Shown here: piece by piece, positions 27,987 to 37,668 of the stretch
Layout of the letters: each line of letters begins with the position of its first letter
How positions within the stretch are numbered: position 1 is the first letter of the stretch
Source: an uncultured Acidobacteriota bacterium
GTDB taxonomy: Bacteria > Acidobacteriota > Terriglobia > UBA7540
Length of the DNA stretch: 64,000 nucleotides
Direction of reading: 5' to 3'
Assembly: GCA_937900045.1 (NCBI GenBank)
Contig: CALCEB010000025.1
Span: forward strand, 23,586-87,585
Program-made: the position numbers and the translations under genes
Notes under the pieces: model-generated
Told to the model about the DNA's origin: nothing
Database searches by the model: none
The model's input: the letters and a program-made list of their open reading frames with translations, nothing else

Positions 27987-29288
27987 ATGTCATTGACGAG
28001 TCTAAAGAACCCGAACCTTTGCAGTGAACAGCCTGTCCGTGCTGCTATTCAGCGGAGTCAATGGCCGTTCATTGCGCTGGTATTTTGCCTACTAGCGGCG
28101 GTTCCAGCCTCCGCGCAAGAACTGACCGCCACATTCTTCCCTCAAAAGTCAGCCTACCTCTTGGGTGAACCTGTCTGGTTCGTTTTCGAGACCACGAACA
28201 AAGGAAACGTCCCTGTCTACATCGAGGACTCAAACCCTTACGGCGTTTGTGCCTTCTTTGGTGGTTATTCCTTCGATGTCCCGGGGGTGATGGCGGTAGG
28301 CCGCTGGCGATGTGGGTATGTGGGGAGTTGCGCCGGCGGTGGCTCAAGAGTGCTGCGCCCAGGCGCCACTTATACCCAGCGGCTGCTCCTGAACCAGTGG
28401 TTTCGAATCGATCGTCCTGGAAGGTATCGCGTCTCTGCGAACCGAGATCTTCGCTTTAGCCTTCGGACGAATAGGTTCGGTATGCTTCTTGCTCCTGAGT
28501 CCCGTTCGTTCCGGAAGGAGTTCGAGATAACCGTTGTCGAAGGCGAAAACGCAAAGGTCGAGAAGGCTTTTGAGCCTTTTTTGAAGAATCTCAGCAGCCG
28601 CAATTTTGACCTCAGAATAGAAGCCATCGAGACCATTACCGCGATGGCGCCCCCCTTCTTGGAAGAGACGCTTATCGCTCTTGCCAACAGCGGGGATTCG
28701 TTCGCAAGGAGCAGAGCAATCCCAGCTCTGGGGCGGCTCAATACAGCCGAGTCGACGTGGTCCCTTGCCAAGTTGATCGAAGATCGCCGGAGGGACTATT
28801 CATGGCAGGCCGTCGATGCACTGGCCCAGACAGGCGACCGCGCCTACGTGCCGTTGCTGGCTGAATTTGCGAGAGACCCTGCATGGCAGAATGTAGCGAT
28901 CCCAGCTTTGGGTGAGCTGGGCGGGCGGGATGTTGTTTCCTTTCTGGCGCCGCTCGTTCATTACCCACTCGGGCCACCCAATGAACCCCCAGTACAGCAA
29001 CTCGCCGTGCGTGGATTAGCGAATACCGGGAGCCACAGGGCCATTCCTTATCTCATCGAAGCACTTCGCGACCCCTTAGTTCATGAAGACGCGGTGAACG
29101 CTCTTGAGCAACTTACTCATCTTGTAATCTTTGAGAAAAACACCCATCACTGGCTCTACACGGAAGACCCAACGATCGCTGCGAAGATGGCCAAACGATG
29201 GCAGCGGTGGTGGAAATCAAGCGGCAGGAAGGCCAAACTCTATGGGCCAGGTGATTGCACGGGCTCGCCCGAGCAACTCCCTGAGTAA
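27987..29288 (+). CDS. Secreted HEAT-repeat protein
   Basis: The 433-residue protein has a signal peptide (WPFIALVFCLLAAVPASAQE), then an immunoglobulin-like region of about 170 residues (SAYLLGEPVWFVFETTNKGN, then RPGRYRVSANRD). From about residue 195 to 390 there are helical HEAT-type repeats: RIEAIETITAM, ARSRAIPALGRLNTAES, WQAVDALAQTGDRAYVP and ALGELGGRDVV. The C-terminus WLYTEDPTIAAKMAKRWQRW resembles the tails of HEAT-containing lyase-like proteins. No catalytic motif is evident. I use ATG 27987; the frame extends to a TTG at 27951. It is divergent from hicB. Confidence 0.8.
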   Translation: MSLTSLKNPNLCSEQPVRAAIQRSQWPFIALVFCLLAAVPASAQELTATFFPQKSAYLLGEPVWFVFETTNKGNVPVYIEDSNPYGVCAFFGGYSFDVPGVMAVGRWRCGYVGSCAGGGSRVLRPGATYTQRLLLNQWFRIDRPGRYRVSANRDLRFSLRTNRFGMLLAPESRSFRKEFEITVVEGENAKVEKAFEPFLKNLSSRNFDLRIEAIETITAMAPPFLEETLIALANSGDSFARSRAIPALGRLNTAESTWSLAKLIEDRRRDYSWQAVDALAQTGDRAYVPLLAEFARDPAWQNVAIPALGELGGRDVVSFLAPLVHYPLGPPNEPPVQQLAVRGLANTGSHRAIPYLIEALRDPLVHEDAVNALEQLTHLVIFEKNTHHWLYTEDPTIAAKMAKRWQRWWKSSGRKAKLYGPGDCTGSPEQLPE

Positions 29289-29598
29289 TAGTCTCTCGAA
29301 CCGGTCTGCTTCGCTTTATCCCGTACTTCGACAAAACTGAGTACGGCGCGTCGTCGACCGCCAGAGGTAGCCGTCCATCGGCAAACCGCAGATGTGGTCC
29401 GCCTGGTTACTGTGGAGATCGCCCCCGAGTGACGGCCGACTCGGAAGACATGCTGGCACCCCCGGGGAGCGGGCCGTCCCGTTGGGCATGTACCGAAAGA
29501 ACATATTCCCCAATACCTCTTGTCTCGACCCGGCCTCTGGCGCATATCCTGGATTATTCACGAAGTTTTGTTCGAAGACCGGAAGGGCACTCTTTTCC
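29289..29598. other. intergenic stretch before a perfect hairpin
   Basis: Contains no convincing start, domain or ribosome site. The frame that later becomes DUF433 is open here (from 29429) but its residues show no DUF433 features, so I regard it as noncoding. Confidence 0.45.
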
Positions 29599-29654
29599 TT
29601 TGTCTCGCATCCCGGACGGCTCGTTGCGACGAGCCGTCCGGGATGCGAGACAAA
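29599..29654. repeat. perfect inverted repeat, 26-bp arms and 4-base loop
   Basis: The left arm 29599-29624 (TTTGTCTCGCATCCCGGACG, then GCTCGT) is the exact complement of the right arm 29629-29654, with loop TGCG. It adjoins the DUF433 remnant and lies where the N-terminal half of that domain should be. No T-run follows, so it is not a classic terminator; it looks more like an inserted palindromic element. Confidence 0.9.
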
Positions 29655-29872
29655 TAACGGCGGAGCAAATCCAACACAGCTTCCCGTCACTCACTCTCCG
29701 CGACGTTTACGGGGCGATCTTCTACTATCTGGACCACGCCCAAGAAGTCGAAACGTATCTTGCGGACCAGGAGGGACAGGCCGAGGAGATCGAGCGGACG
29801 GTCCGTAGCACTCAAGGCCCCACCTGCCTCCAGAAGCGGCTGGAAGAGCGGCGTGCCCGCTTACTCAAGTAA
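29654..29872 (+). pseudogene. DUF433-type antitoxin remnant
   Basis: From the hairpin to the TAA at 29870-29872 the frame encodes ITAEQIQHSFPSLTLRDVYG, then AIFYYLDHAQEVETYLADQE. This is the C-terminal half of the DUF433 fold found in VapB-like antitoxins paired with DUF5615/PIN-type toxins. The N-terminal GKP.I.GTRI.V segment is absent; upstream residues are unrelated and run through the hairpin. No toxin gene is adjacent. It is therefore most likely a broken gene. Confidence 0.65.
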
Positions 29873-29949
29873 GCCCCTTCCTCCATGTTGAAGCTCCTCA
29901 CTGAAGAGAACCTGAACCAATGTGACAACGCGCGATGCTCACCTCCATA

Positions 29950-30546
29950 TCAGCCTTCCGTCAGCTTGCTGTACGCGACAGGATCATCGATATCAATGAG
30001 GATGGTATCGTCCTCAACTTCCACCATCTGGGTGGCTGACTGGTATTTGCGAACCACGGTGTTGGCTCCTGCTTCGGCAGGCAAAGCGATCAGCTCCGCG
30101 AAGAGTTCTCGCCCAATTAATACCGGATGACCGCGCAGGCCTCGAAACGCCGGAACAATGACCGGCACAGGAAATTGACGGTATCGGCCGAGGATGGCGC
30201 CAATGACATTTGGACTGACTGCGGGATGATCCACCAAACACAATAAAATTGCCCGCGGCCCCGCGGCACTCCATGCCGCAAGTCCAGCCTGCAACGAAGA
30301 AGTCTGGCCTTGTCTGTAGTTCGGATTGAGAACGACGCGCACTCCGTTCAAGTTGACGGTGGCCTGAATCAATTCCGCATGGTGTCCAAGCACCACAGCA
30401 ATCTCTTGCACTCCGGCTTCGCGGAGATTGCCGATGATCGCCGCCAGAAAAGTTTTGCCACGGTAGTCGAGCAGCGCCTTATCCTGCCCCATGCGGGAAG
30501 ATTCCCCGGCGGCAAGAATCAATGCGGCGACATCATCCTGGCTCAC
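29950..30546 (-). CDS. MocA-like molybdenum cofactor nucleotidyltransferase
   Basis: The 198-residue protein has the nucleotidyltransferase signature LILAAGESSRMGQDKALLDY, then G, the DHPAVSP metal-site motif and RGHPVLI. Members of this MobA/MocA family attach CMP or GMP to molybdopterin for xanthine-oxidase-type enzymes. The GTG start overlaps the xdhC stop by 4 bases (GTGA), so translation is coupled. With XdhC upstream, a role in maturing a molybdenum hydroxylase is the natural inference. No such hydroxylase is in the window. Confidence 0.88.
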   Translation of the reverse strand: MSQDDVAALILAAGESSRMGQDKALLDYRGKTFLAAIIGNLREAGVQEIAVVLGHHAELIQATVNLNGVRVVLNPNYRQGQTSSLQAGLAAWSAAGPRAILLCLVDHPAVSPNVIGAILGRYRQFPVPVIVPAFRGLRGHPVLIGRELFAELIALPAEAGANTVVRKYQSATQMVEVEDDTILIDIDDPVAYSKLTEG

Positions 30547-31364
30547 GATGTTATTTGAACTTTCGGCTGGTAAGCGAGAGAAGGAACCGAGGGCAAGGCA
30601 TTGCGGCGCGCAGCGATCATTTCCGCCACGATCGAAACAGCAATCTCTCCGGGAGTTAAGGCGCCAATGTCCAATCCCACAGGAGAGTGCACCTTTTCCA
30701 GAATCTCCGGTGGTACGCCTTCGTCTTCGAGGACTTTGAAAAACTCAACAAGCTTGCGCCGGCTGCCCACCATTCCGATATAACGGGCCGAAGTGGTGAG
30801 CGCCCAACGCAGGCAAGCCAGGTCACTCTTATGGCCTCGAGTGGCGATGACCAGGTAGGAGAAGACATTGGGGCTCAGCTTAGGAAATATATCTTCCCAA
30901 GGGCCGGAGTAGGTCTCCTTGACTTCGGGAAAACGCTCTGCATTCGCAAACGCTTCGCGGTCGTCACAAACGATGCTCTCAAAGCCAGCGGTCTGGGCCA
31001 CCTTGAAAAGGGAAAGTGAAACGTGTCCTCCACCCAGCAAATAGAGAGTTGGGATGGCGAGAATCGGCTCAATGAAAATGTCCAGCGAGCCGCCGCAGAC
31101 CAAGCCTTCGTCATACTCAGGATTTTGGTTCAGGTTGAAGTGCAGGCGGCGCGGCCGCTCCTCACGCATCACTTCCTGGGCCACAGACCAAACTTCCGCC
31201 TCCACGCAACCGCCGCCGACGGTCCCCACAATCGACCCATCCTCCCGGATCAGAATCTTGGAGGTCTCGTAACTGGGAACAGAGCCTTGTACCTGAATGA
31301 TCGTGGCAAGCGCGCCCCGGCGTCCCTGTTTCCTGAGCTTAGTAATTTCCTCGTAGATGTCCAT
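30543..31364 (-). CDS. xdhC: XdhC-family molybdenum cofactor insertion protein
   Basis: XdhC proteins bind molybdenum cofactor, support its sulfuration and deliver it to xanthine dehydrogenase-type enzymes. The 273-residue product starts MDIYEEITKLRKQGRRGALA, has the N-terminal GSIVGTVGGGCVEAEVW motif, GLVCGGSLDIFIEPI and a C-terminal Rossmann part (LLGGGHVSLSLFKVAQ, IGMVGSRRK). I prefer ATG 31364; a TTG at 31388 overlapping the ftsZ stop is possible. It lies 20 bases after ftsZ on the same strand and overlaps the mocA-like gene, so the pair may be transcribed with the division cluster. Confidence 0.9.
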   Translation of the reverse strand: MDIYEEITKLRKQGRRGALATIIQVQGSVPSYETSKILIREDGSIVGTVGGGCVEAEVWSVAQEVMREERPRRLHFNLNQNPEYDEGLVCGGSLDIFIEPILAIPTLYLLGGGHVSLSLFKVAQTAGFESIVCDDREAFANAERFPEVKETYSGPWEDIFPKLSPNVFSYLVIATRGHKSDLACLRWALTTSARYIGMVGSRRKLVEFFKVLEDEGVPPEILEKVHSPVGLDIGALTPGEIAVSIVAEMIAARRNALPSVPSLAYQPKVQITS

Positions 31365-31384
31365 CACTTGTTTTTCAGGCCAAT

Positions 31385-32584
31385 TCAATTCGCGGGTTCG
31401 GACGATTCCGCCTTCCGCCTTCTCAGGTAAGCCGGCACATCGAGATCGTCTAAGGTGATCTCAGGGCTCAATTCCTCGGGCTTCGCGTCCACTGGCAATT
31501 TCTCCCGCCTTTGCACCACGGTTTTTACGGTTTCCTGAACAATCCGGGTTGAATTGGTAATGCCGGTGCGGCCGGTGCGAATGGGCTTGCCATACTTATC
31601 CGACTTGACGCCCGTGGCAATCACCGTCACCTTCACTTCGTCGTTCATGTTTTCATCCAGTACGGCGCCAAAGATGATATTGGCATTATCGGCGGCAGCC
31701 TGCTGGATAATGGATGAGGCGGAGTGAACTTCGTGCAGCGTCAACTTGCTCGACCCCGTGATATTCAGCAGGATACCCTGCGCGCCGTTGATGGAAGCGT
31801 CCTCGAGCAGCGGGCTGGAGATGGCGCGGTTCGTTGCTTCGACGGCCCGGTCGTCTCCGCTGGCCGTGGCTGTTCCCATCACGGCGTAGCCCATGCCCTG
31901 CATGATCGTCTTAATGTCCGCAAAATCACGGTTGATGATGCCGGTGATGGTAATGATGTCGGAAATTCCCTGCACGCCTTGGCGCAGAATGTCGTCAGCA
32001 ATGCGAAACGCCTCAAAGAAGCTGGTGCCTTTATCTACAAACTGCATCAGACGCTCATTGGGGATACAGATCACGGTGTCCACAGTCCCGCCCAGTTCTT
32101 CAAGCCCTTGCTCGGCCTGCTGCATCCGGCGCTTGCCTTCAAAAGCGAACGGCTTTGTGACCACGGCCACAGTCAGGGCTTCGAGCTGCTGGGAAAGGCT
32201 GGCCACCACCGGGGCGCCGCCCGTTCCCGTGCCTCCGCCTAGCCCGGCCGTGACGAACACCATATCCGCGCCGTCCAGGCAATCCAAGATTTTCTCGGTG
32301 TCCTCCAATGCCGCACGCCGTCCAATTTCCGGGTTGGCGCCGGCACCCAAACCTTTGGTGAGTTTTGCGCCAAGCTGAATCTTGATGGGGGCCTTGGACA
32401 CGCTCAGGGCCTGGAGGTCCGTGTTCGCCACCATGAACTCCACACCCTCTAATTTAGCAGCGATCATGCGGTTCACGGCATTGCCGCCGCCGCCGCCCAC
32501 TCCGATCACCTTGATCTTCGCGCCTTGACGAAGCTCGTCGGAGAAGTCAACTCGAAGATTCCCATTTTCTTCTTCAAAGTTCAT
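31385..32584 (-). CDS. ftsZ: Cell division protein FtsZ
   Basis: FtsZ is the tubulin-like GTPase that forms the cytokinetic Z-ring. The 399-residue protein has the N-terminal [17 protein letters not shown], the tubulin signature [22 protein letters not shown] and the T7 region. After a short linker the tail [14 protein letters not shown] is the conserved C-terminal peptide that binds FtsA and other partners. Length fits the family. It lies 95 bases after ftsA and is the last classical dcw gene. Confidence 0.98.
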   Translation of the reverse strand: MNFEEENGNLRVDFSDELRQGAKIKVIGVGGGGGNAVNRMIAAKLEGVEFMVANTDLQALSVSKAPIKIQLGAKLTKGLGAGANPEIGRRAALEDTEKILDCLDGADMVFVTAGLGGGTGTGGAPVVASLSQQLEALTVAVVTKPFAFEGKRRMQQAEQGLEELGGTVDTVICIPNERLMQFVDKGTSFFEAFRIADDILRQGVQGISDIITITGIINRDFADIKTIMQGMGYAVMGTATASGDDRAVEATNRAISSPLLEDASINGAQGILLNITGSSKLTLHEVHSASSIIQQAAADNANIIFGAVLDENMNDEVKVTVIATGVKSDKYGKPIRTGRTGITNSTRIVQETVKTVVQRREKLPVDAKPEELSPEITLDDLDVPAYLRRRKAESSEPAN

Positions 32585-32679
32585 TCCAGACTCTCTTCCG
32601 GTTCAAGTTAATCCTCATGGCCAGGATACCAGAGGAATCGTCACTCGAGCCTGCATTTCTTCCTGCTCATTGCTTTGCT

Positions 32680-33903
32680 TCAGTCCCCTTTACTGCGGAA
32701 AATTCCCAGCAATTTCCCAGTAAGACTTGTCTCCCGGACACTTTGCAGATGTCGTAAACGATATCCATGGATAACCAGTCCGGTAACAGTTGCAAAAACC
32801 GGATCCAGAAGATTTTCTCCCAATTTTTCGACGCCGCCCGGTTGGCTGAGCCGGGCCGGAAGTTCCAAAGTTCGTTCAGCAAGCGCCATCAGTCCACCCA
32901 GCTTCGCGCCGCCGCCAGTAAAAACCACTCCCGCGCCCAACTGCCGCTCCGAACCCGAGCGGCTGAGTTCCGTTTGCACAAGCTCCAGAAGCTCCATCGC
33001 TCTGGGCTCGATAATCTCATTCAATTTATTGTAATCAATCATGCGCGCCGGGCGGTCGCCGACGCTCGGAACTTCCACGGCTGGCCCTCCGCTTTGGGAA
33101 GGATCGCGCCGGCCCCACTCCATCTTGATCTTCTCAGCCTCGGGAATCGGGGTGAGAAGCCCGACCGCGAGATCGTTGGTGAAATGCTCGCCACCAATAC
33201 GAAGCGCTGCAGAATGGCGGATGCTACCCTCTTGGTAGCAAATCAAGTGGGATGACCCGCCGCCCACGTCAACGAGTGCCACCCCCAGTTCGCGTTCGTC
33301 CGCCGTCAAGCACGACTCCGCGGCTGCCAGTGCCTCGAATACCGTGTCGTTCACTACGATGCCCGCCCGGTTGACGGCGGTTACAATGTTTTCGTGGGCG
33401 GCAACCGATCCCAAGACCAAATGGACGTTCACCTCCAGCCGCGAACCAACCATCCCCACCGGATTCCGGATGCCGTTTTGGGAATCCAGTAAATATTCCT
33501 GCCGCTCGGCATAGACCAGCTTGCGATCCTGGGGTAGCGAAACCCCTTGGGCAATCTGGAAGACTTTGCGCACGTCTTCGGTCTTCACTTCTCGCATGTT
33601 CTCAGCCGATTTACCCAACGTCAGAGCCCCACGCGAATTGGCGCCGCTAACGTGCGGCCCACCAAAACCGGCGTAAACGTTATCGATGGAGATGCCGGAG
33701 GACTCCTCCGCTGCTTCCACAGCTTTCTTGACCGAAAGGACCGCCGAATCCATATTGACAATCAAGCCCCGGCGCCATCCTTTGGACTCGGAAACTCCAA
33801 ATCCACGAACTTCCAACTTGTCATCCTCGCCAAGCTGGCAGATCAGAGCACACGTCTTCGTACTCCCAAGGTCCAAGCCCGTGATGTAAGAGATTTTGCT
33901 CAT
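32680..33903 (-). CDS. ftsA: Cell division protein FtsA
   Basis: FtsA is the actin-like ATPase that anchors FtsZ to the membrane. The 407-residue product starts MSKISYITGLDLGSTKTCAL (phosphate 1 motif), has the 1C subdomain typical of FtsA, VALVDVGGGSSHL (phosphate 2) and VVFTGGGAKLGGLMALAERT (adenosine motif). The C-terminus TSLTGKLLGIFRSKGD contains the amphipathic membrane-targeting helix. An upstream in-frame start at 33939 would add 12 unconserved residues, so I use ATG 33903. It follows ftsQ by 42 bases. Confidence 0.96.
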   Translation of the reverse strand: MSKISYITGLDLGSTKTCALICQLGEDDKLEVRGFGVSESKGWRRGLIVNMDSAVLSVKKAVEAAEESSGISIDNVYAGFGGPHVSGANSRGALTLGKSAENMREVKTEDVRKVFQIAQGVSLPQDRKLVYAERQEYLLDSQNGIRNPVGMVGSRLEVNVHLVLGSVAAHENIVTAVNRAGIVVNDTVFEALAAAESCLTADERELGVALVDVGGGSSHLICYQEGSIRHSAALRIGGEHFTNDLAVGLLTPIPEAEKIKMEWGRRDPSQSGGPAVEVPSVGDRPARMIDYNKLNEIIEPRAMELLELVQTELSRSGSERQLGAGVVFTGGGAKLGGLMALAERTLELPARLSQPGGVEKLGENLLDPVFATVTGLVIHGYRLRHLQSVRETSLTGKLLGIFRSKGD

Positions 33904-33945
33904 AAAATGCTTGCGACCTTCCGGCCCGCATGCAGGCACCGGTGG

Positions 33946-34881
33946 CTAGTGGGCGGTGGTGTCAGCCGCGGCGCCGGTCTTTCCTTTTTTTGCTTGACCA
34001 TTTTGCGGAGGAGAACCAGCGGGATCTACCACGACTTGGTCGGGATATCGCAGGTCCATCGTACCGGCTTTGGTTCCAGATGAGATCACTTGGGGCATGA
34101 GCGCAACGAATCGATGGAACCGCCCGGCGAATTTCCGCTGGCCGAAATAAGCTAAAACCGTATAGCTTCCCTGGACGAGCAACGCTTTCAGGTTTTGCCC
34201 ATCCGTCAGGTCCACTTCCGAGATAATCCAGCCTGATTTCGCCGCCTCCCCGGCCGTCTTGCGATTAAATTCCAAGTATAGCGACAAGCGGGCCCGCCGG
34301 TCAGCCAGGCTTGAAAGTGAATCCAACCCCCAGAGGACCGGAAAATCATACCGCGCCCTTTGCGGAGGCTCCAGAATGACCCCTCCACGGTCAATCAGCT
34401 TGATCTGTCCGCCCACGTTTACAAAACCAACCGGCTGCCTCTCCACCAGCCTGACCGTGAGTTGGTGCGGAAGGGACCGGATTATCGTCACAGATTCAAC
34501 CCAGGGAATCGCCGCCACACGAGATTGCAGGACGCTCAGATCGAGGCGGAGGAGTTGGACCCCGCTTTTCTCAAGGAATGGACGGTCGATGCCAAGCGCG
34601 CTCAGGATTTCCGCTCGCGAAACATTATGGTCACCCTCAATCTGCACCTGATCGGGTTTCATCATGAGCAGCGGCGTCCGTTGGGCGTAAATGGCAAGCT
34701 GGTAAAGGCCAAAAGCAGAGGGAGCGCCAAGACAGAGAATCGTCAGGATAAACTTGATCAAGGCCCATGCGCTGGAAAACCGGCTTCGCCGGACAGCCAC
34801 AGCTTTCTGGCGCCGCCGGTAGGGTGGTTCACCTTCCAGACCGAGTTGCTGCGGAAGCGGCACTTCCTGGAGGATCTTCAT
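33946..34881 (-). CDS. ftsQ: Cell division protein FtsQ
   Basis: FtsQ links early and late divisome proteins through the FtsQBL complex. The 311-residue protein has a cytoplasmic N-terminus with RRRQKAVAVRRSRF, one transmembrane helix (~40-60), a POTRA domain (~75-145; VQIEGDHNVSRAEILSALG, then LPHQLTVRLVERQPVGFV) and the FtsQ beta domain. The C-terminal ~40 residues (QNGQAKKGKTGAAADTTAH) are low-complexity. Divergent sequence is normal for the family. It sits between murC and ftsA as expected. Confidence 0.92.
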   Translation of the reverse strand: MKILQEVPLPQQLGLEGEPPYRRRQKAVAVRRSRFSSAWALIKFILTILCLGAPSAFGLYQLAIYAQRTPLLMMKPDQVQIEGDHNVSRAEILSALGIDRPFLEKSGVQLLRLDLSVLQSRVAAIPWVESVTIIRSLPHQLTVRLVERQPVGFVNVGGQIKLIDRGGVILEPPQRARYDFPVLWGLDSLSSLADRRARLSLYLEFNRKTAGEAAKSGWIISEVDLTDGQNLKALLVQGSYTVLAYFGQRKFAGRFHRFVALMPQVISSGTKAGTMDLRYPDQVVVDPAGSPPQNGQAKKGKTGAAADTTAH

Positions 34882-34941
34882 TTATCTCAATCCCCAGTGA
34901 GATCGGGGCTTGGGCAGGGCTCAACCCCATTTTTGCTACTT

Positions 34942-36363
34942 CTACCGAGGGTCTGCTACGGCGCTCCGGGAATGGATGAGCGCTTGGGCCAGAGCATCCC
35001 CGACCTTCCAGACGCTCCCGGCCCCGATCGTCATCACCGTCAGGGGCGGAATAGCCTCGGCTATAATCTCTCCCACCATTTGATGTTCCGAAGCCGCATA
35101 CCGAGCCCCCAGGCAACCTTGTTCACACATTCGCTTCACCAGCGCCTGCGAGGTCACGCCTGGAATCGGCTCCTCGCTGGCCGGGTAAATATCCATGACA
35201 TAAACCCGCTCGACTCCCGCAAATGCCGGAGCGAAGTCATCAAACAGGAACCGGGTCCGGGTATACCGGTGAGGCTGGAATACAGCCCAGATGCGCCCCG
35301 CCCCGCGCGAGCGCGCTGCATCCAGTGTCGCACGAATTTCCGTGGGATGGTGGCCGTAATCATCCACCACGGTGATGCCGTCCTGCTCGGCTTTGATTTG
35401 GAAGCGGCGGTCAGCGCCGCGAAACCGCTTCAACCCTTCGCGAATCGGATCAGCTTCAAGTCCCAATTCAAGGCCCACAGCCACCGCCGCCAAAGCATTC
35501 TGGACGTTGTGCAAGCCGGGGACATCCAGAGAAAATCGTCCGAGTCCGCGCCCTTCGTCAAACACTTCGAAGCTGGATCCTCCGTTATTGGCGCGGATTC
35601 CGCCGGCGGTTAGGCAGGCGCCGGGTTCGATTCCATAAGTGATCAACCGCCGGCGAATTTGCGGAAGAAGAGGCGCAAATGCCTCCTTCCAAGGATGATC
35701 CCAGCAGGCAATGACGGCTCCGTAAAAGGGAGTCTTATTCATGAAGGAAAGGAACGCTGACCGGATTTCATCCAGATCCTTATAGTGGTCAAGGTGTTCC
35801 CGGTCAATGTTGGTGACGACGGCGATGGAGGGCAAGAGGTATAGGAAGGATCGATCGCTCTCATCCGCCTCGACCACCATCAATTGGCCTTTGCCCAGGC
35901 GGGCGCTGGACCCAAAAACATCCAGCCGTCCGCCAATCACCGCCGTGGGGTCCAGCCCAGCTTGTGTGAGCATGACGGCGATCATGGAGGTGACGGTGGT
36001 CTTTCCGTGCGCCCCGGCCACGGCAATCGAAAACTTGAGCCGCATCAGCTCCGCCAGCATCTCCGCCCGGGGGATGACGGGGATTTGCAGCCGCCTGGCT
36101 TCAACGACTTCTGGATTGCCGGGCGAAACGGCAGACGAATACACCACGACCTGAGCGCCGCGAACATTTGCGGCCGAATGCTCGAGCGCAATGGCCGCTC
36201 CCAAACCCCTCAGCCTCTGGATGACGGCAGTCTCCTTGAGGTCAGAGCCGGAAACCGCAAAGCCCAGGTTCAACAGAAGTTCGGCAATGCCGCTCATGCC
36301 AATTCCGCCAATTCCCACAAAGTGGATGTTGCGGATTTTCCCTAGTGTTAAGTAAGAGTCCAT
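34942..36363 (-). CDS. murC: UDP-N-acetylmuramate--L-alanine ligase
   Basis: MurC adds L-Ala to UDP-MurNAc, the first amino acid step of peptidoglycan synthesis. The 473-residue protein has the N-terminal Rossmann [19 protein letters not shown]-loop [12 protein letters not shown], central-domain [10 protein letters not shown] and DREHLDHY motifs and the C-terminal [10 protein letters not shown] and FQPHRYTRT motifs, which are MurC-specific. I use ATG 36363 because [15 protein letters not shown] is the natural start. It is not fused to MurB or Ddl, and neither of those genes is adjacent. Confidence 0.97.
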   Translation of the reverse strand: MDSYLTLGKIRNIHFVGIGGIGMSGIAELLLNLGFAVSGSDLKETAVIQRLRGLGAAIALEHSAANVRGAQVVVYSSAVSPGNPEVVEARRLQIPVIPRAEMLAELMRLKFSIAVAGAHGKTTVTSMIAVMLTQAGLDPTAVIGGRLDVFGSSARLGKGQLMVVEADESDRSFLYLLPSIAVVTNIDREHLDHYKDLDEIRSAFLSFMNKTPFYGAVIACWDHPWKEAFAPLLPQIRRRLITYGIEPGACLTAGGIRANNGGSSFEVFDEGRGLGRFSLDVPGLHNVQNALAAVAVGLELGLEADPIREGLKRFRGADRRFQIKAEQDGITVVDDYGHHPTEIRATLDAARSRGAGRIWAVFQPHRYTRTRFLFDDFAPAFAGVERVYVMDIYPASEEPIPGVTSQALVKRMCEQGCLGARYAASEHQMVGEIIAEAIPPLTVMTIGAGSVWKVGDALAQALIHSRSAVADPR

Positions 36364-36394
36364 GCTATTTCGTTTAGAGGCGACACCCGATTCT

Positions 36395-36467
36395 GGAGCG
36401 CCGGTCTGTGACTGGCGGATTTCGCCGCTCCCTGCCAAGGCAATCTCCGAGCGGCGCTACAGCAAAT
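36395..36467. repeat. palindromic repeat between murG and murC
   Basis: GGAGCGCCGGTCTGTGAC... and the complementary ending GAGCGGCGCTACAGCAAA show it belongs to the same family as 5468-5538 and 54231-54277. It lies inside the dcw cluster in the 162-base gap downstream of murG's stop and upstream of murC's start. Confidence 0.65.
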
Positions 36468-36525
36468 GCCCATCGCCTTCTGAAATCTGCTGCTTGAAAC
36501 CTAGCGTCTGACAACTGGCGCCACA

Positions 36526-37668
36526 TCACCGCCGTGCCAGTTCCAAAACCAAGCCCGCAATGCGCTTCGCTGCATCGGGAATGAAGATCTTCCGCGCGTT
36601 GGTCTCCATTGCAGTCAACGCGCTGGGGCTGTCAAGTAATTCGACGATTGCCTGGTAAAACCTGGAGGGATTCAGGTCATGCTGCTCCAGAATCCTCGCT
36701 CCTCCTACGTTTGCCAGCACTCTGGCATTCGCAAGCTGATGATTATCAGAGGCCGAGGGCAGCGGAATCAGAATTGAAGCCCTTCCCGCCGCGGCAAGCT
36801 CCGCCACCGTCCCGCCAGCACGGGACACCACCAAATCGGCCTGGGAAAGAGCTTCCGCCATATCGTCCACGAAGGCGTGAACCTCTGCGTCGATCCCTTC
36901 TTTCGCATACGCGGCCCGAACTCGGTTGAAATCACGAGAACCCGACTGATGAATGATTTTCAACGTGTCCTTCCGCTTGGCAAGAAGCGGAAGAGATTCA
37001 ATCACAACGTTATTGATTGCCATCGAACCTTGGCTGCCCCCAACAATCAACAGGGTCATCGGGGCAACGTGATCGTTGGGAGGAATCTGAGCAATAGATG
37101 CCCGGACCGGATGCCCCGTGCAGCGCGCTTTCTTCCCGAAGAAAGGCGAAGTCGCTTCGAATCCCACTGCCGCAAGAGAAATGAACGGCGCAAGCAGCCG
37201 GTTCGTAAACCCCGGAACTGCGTTCGGTTCAATCAGCAGGGTGGGAATTCCCGCGACCGCCGCCTCCAACATAACGGGGCCTGCCAGGTATCCTCCCATG
37301 CCCACGACAACGTGAGGGCGAAAAGACCGGAGGATGGAAGCCGACTGAACCGCGCTTTTCGGCAGGATCAGAAAGTTCCTGATCTGCTGGACGACTCCCA
37401 TATTTTTCAGGCCGGCGGCGGCAACCACATGGAGAGCGAATCCCTGCTCAGGGATGACACGGGATTCGAGACCCCGATTCGTACCCAGAAAAGCAATCTG
37501 CGGCGTGGTCTGCCCTAGGCTTTGGCCTCCCTCCACCACCGTCAGGCTTTGAAGTTCGCGAGCCACCGCCAGCGCTGGAAAGATGTGCCCACCCGTGCCT
37601 CCTGCCGCCATCAGCACTCGAAGGCCCCCGGTTGGGCTTTGGTATATCCCGGTCAAAGGCGCCCTCAA
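36526..37668 (-). CDS. murG: Lipid II synthase MurG
   Basis: MurG transfers GlcNAc from UDP-GlcNAc to lipid I at the inner membrane to make lipid II. The 380-residue GT-B enzyme has the N-terminal AAGGTGGHIFPALAVARELQ loop, VVGMGGYLAGP, IVGGSQGS and SRAGGTVAELAAAGRASILI, the UDP-GlcNAc site, followed by DNHQLANA. The TTG start at 37668 overlaps the ftsW stop by 4 bases. A GTG at 37617 (V18) would be the other option, but the coupled overlap is favoured. Confidence 0.96.
   Translation of the reverse strand: MRAPLTGIYQSPTGGLRVLMAAGGTGGHIFPALAVARELQSLTVVEGGQSLGQTTPQIAFLGTNRGLESRVIPEQGFALHVVAAAGLKNMGVVQQIRNFLILPKSAVQSASILRSFRPHVVVGMGGYLAGPVMLEAAVAGIPTLLIEPNAVPGFTNRLLAPFISLAAVGFEATSPFFGKKARCTGHPVRASIAQIPPNDHVAPMTLLIVGGSQGSMAINNVVIESLPLLAKRKDTLKIIHQSGSRDFNRVRAAYAKEGIDAEVHAFVDDMAEALSQADLVVSRAGGTVAELAAAGRASILIPLPSASDNHQLANARVLANVGGARILEQHDLNPSRFYQAIVELLDSPSALTAMETNARKIFIPDAAKRIAGLVLELARR

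Noticed and set aside
34360..35613. 417-codon + strand frame across ftsQ and murC
   Set aside because: It spans two well-supported (-) strand genes and shows no domain; it is a shadow.
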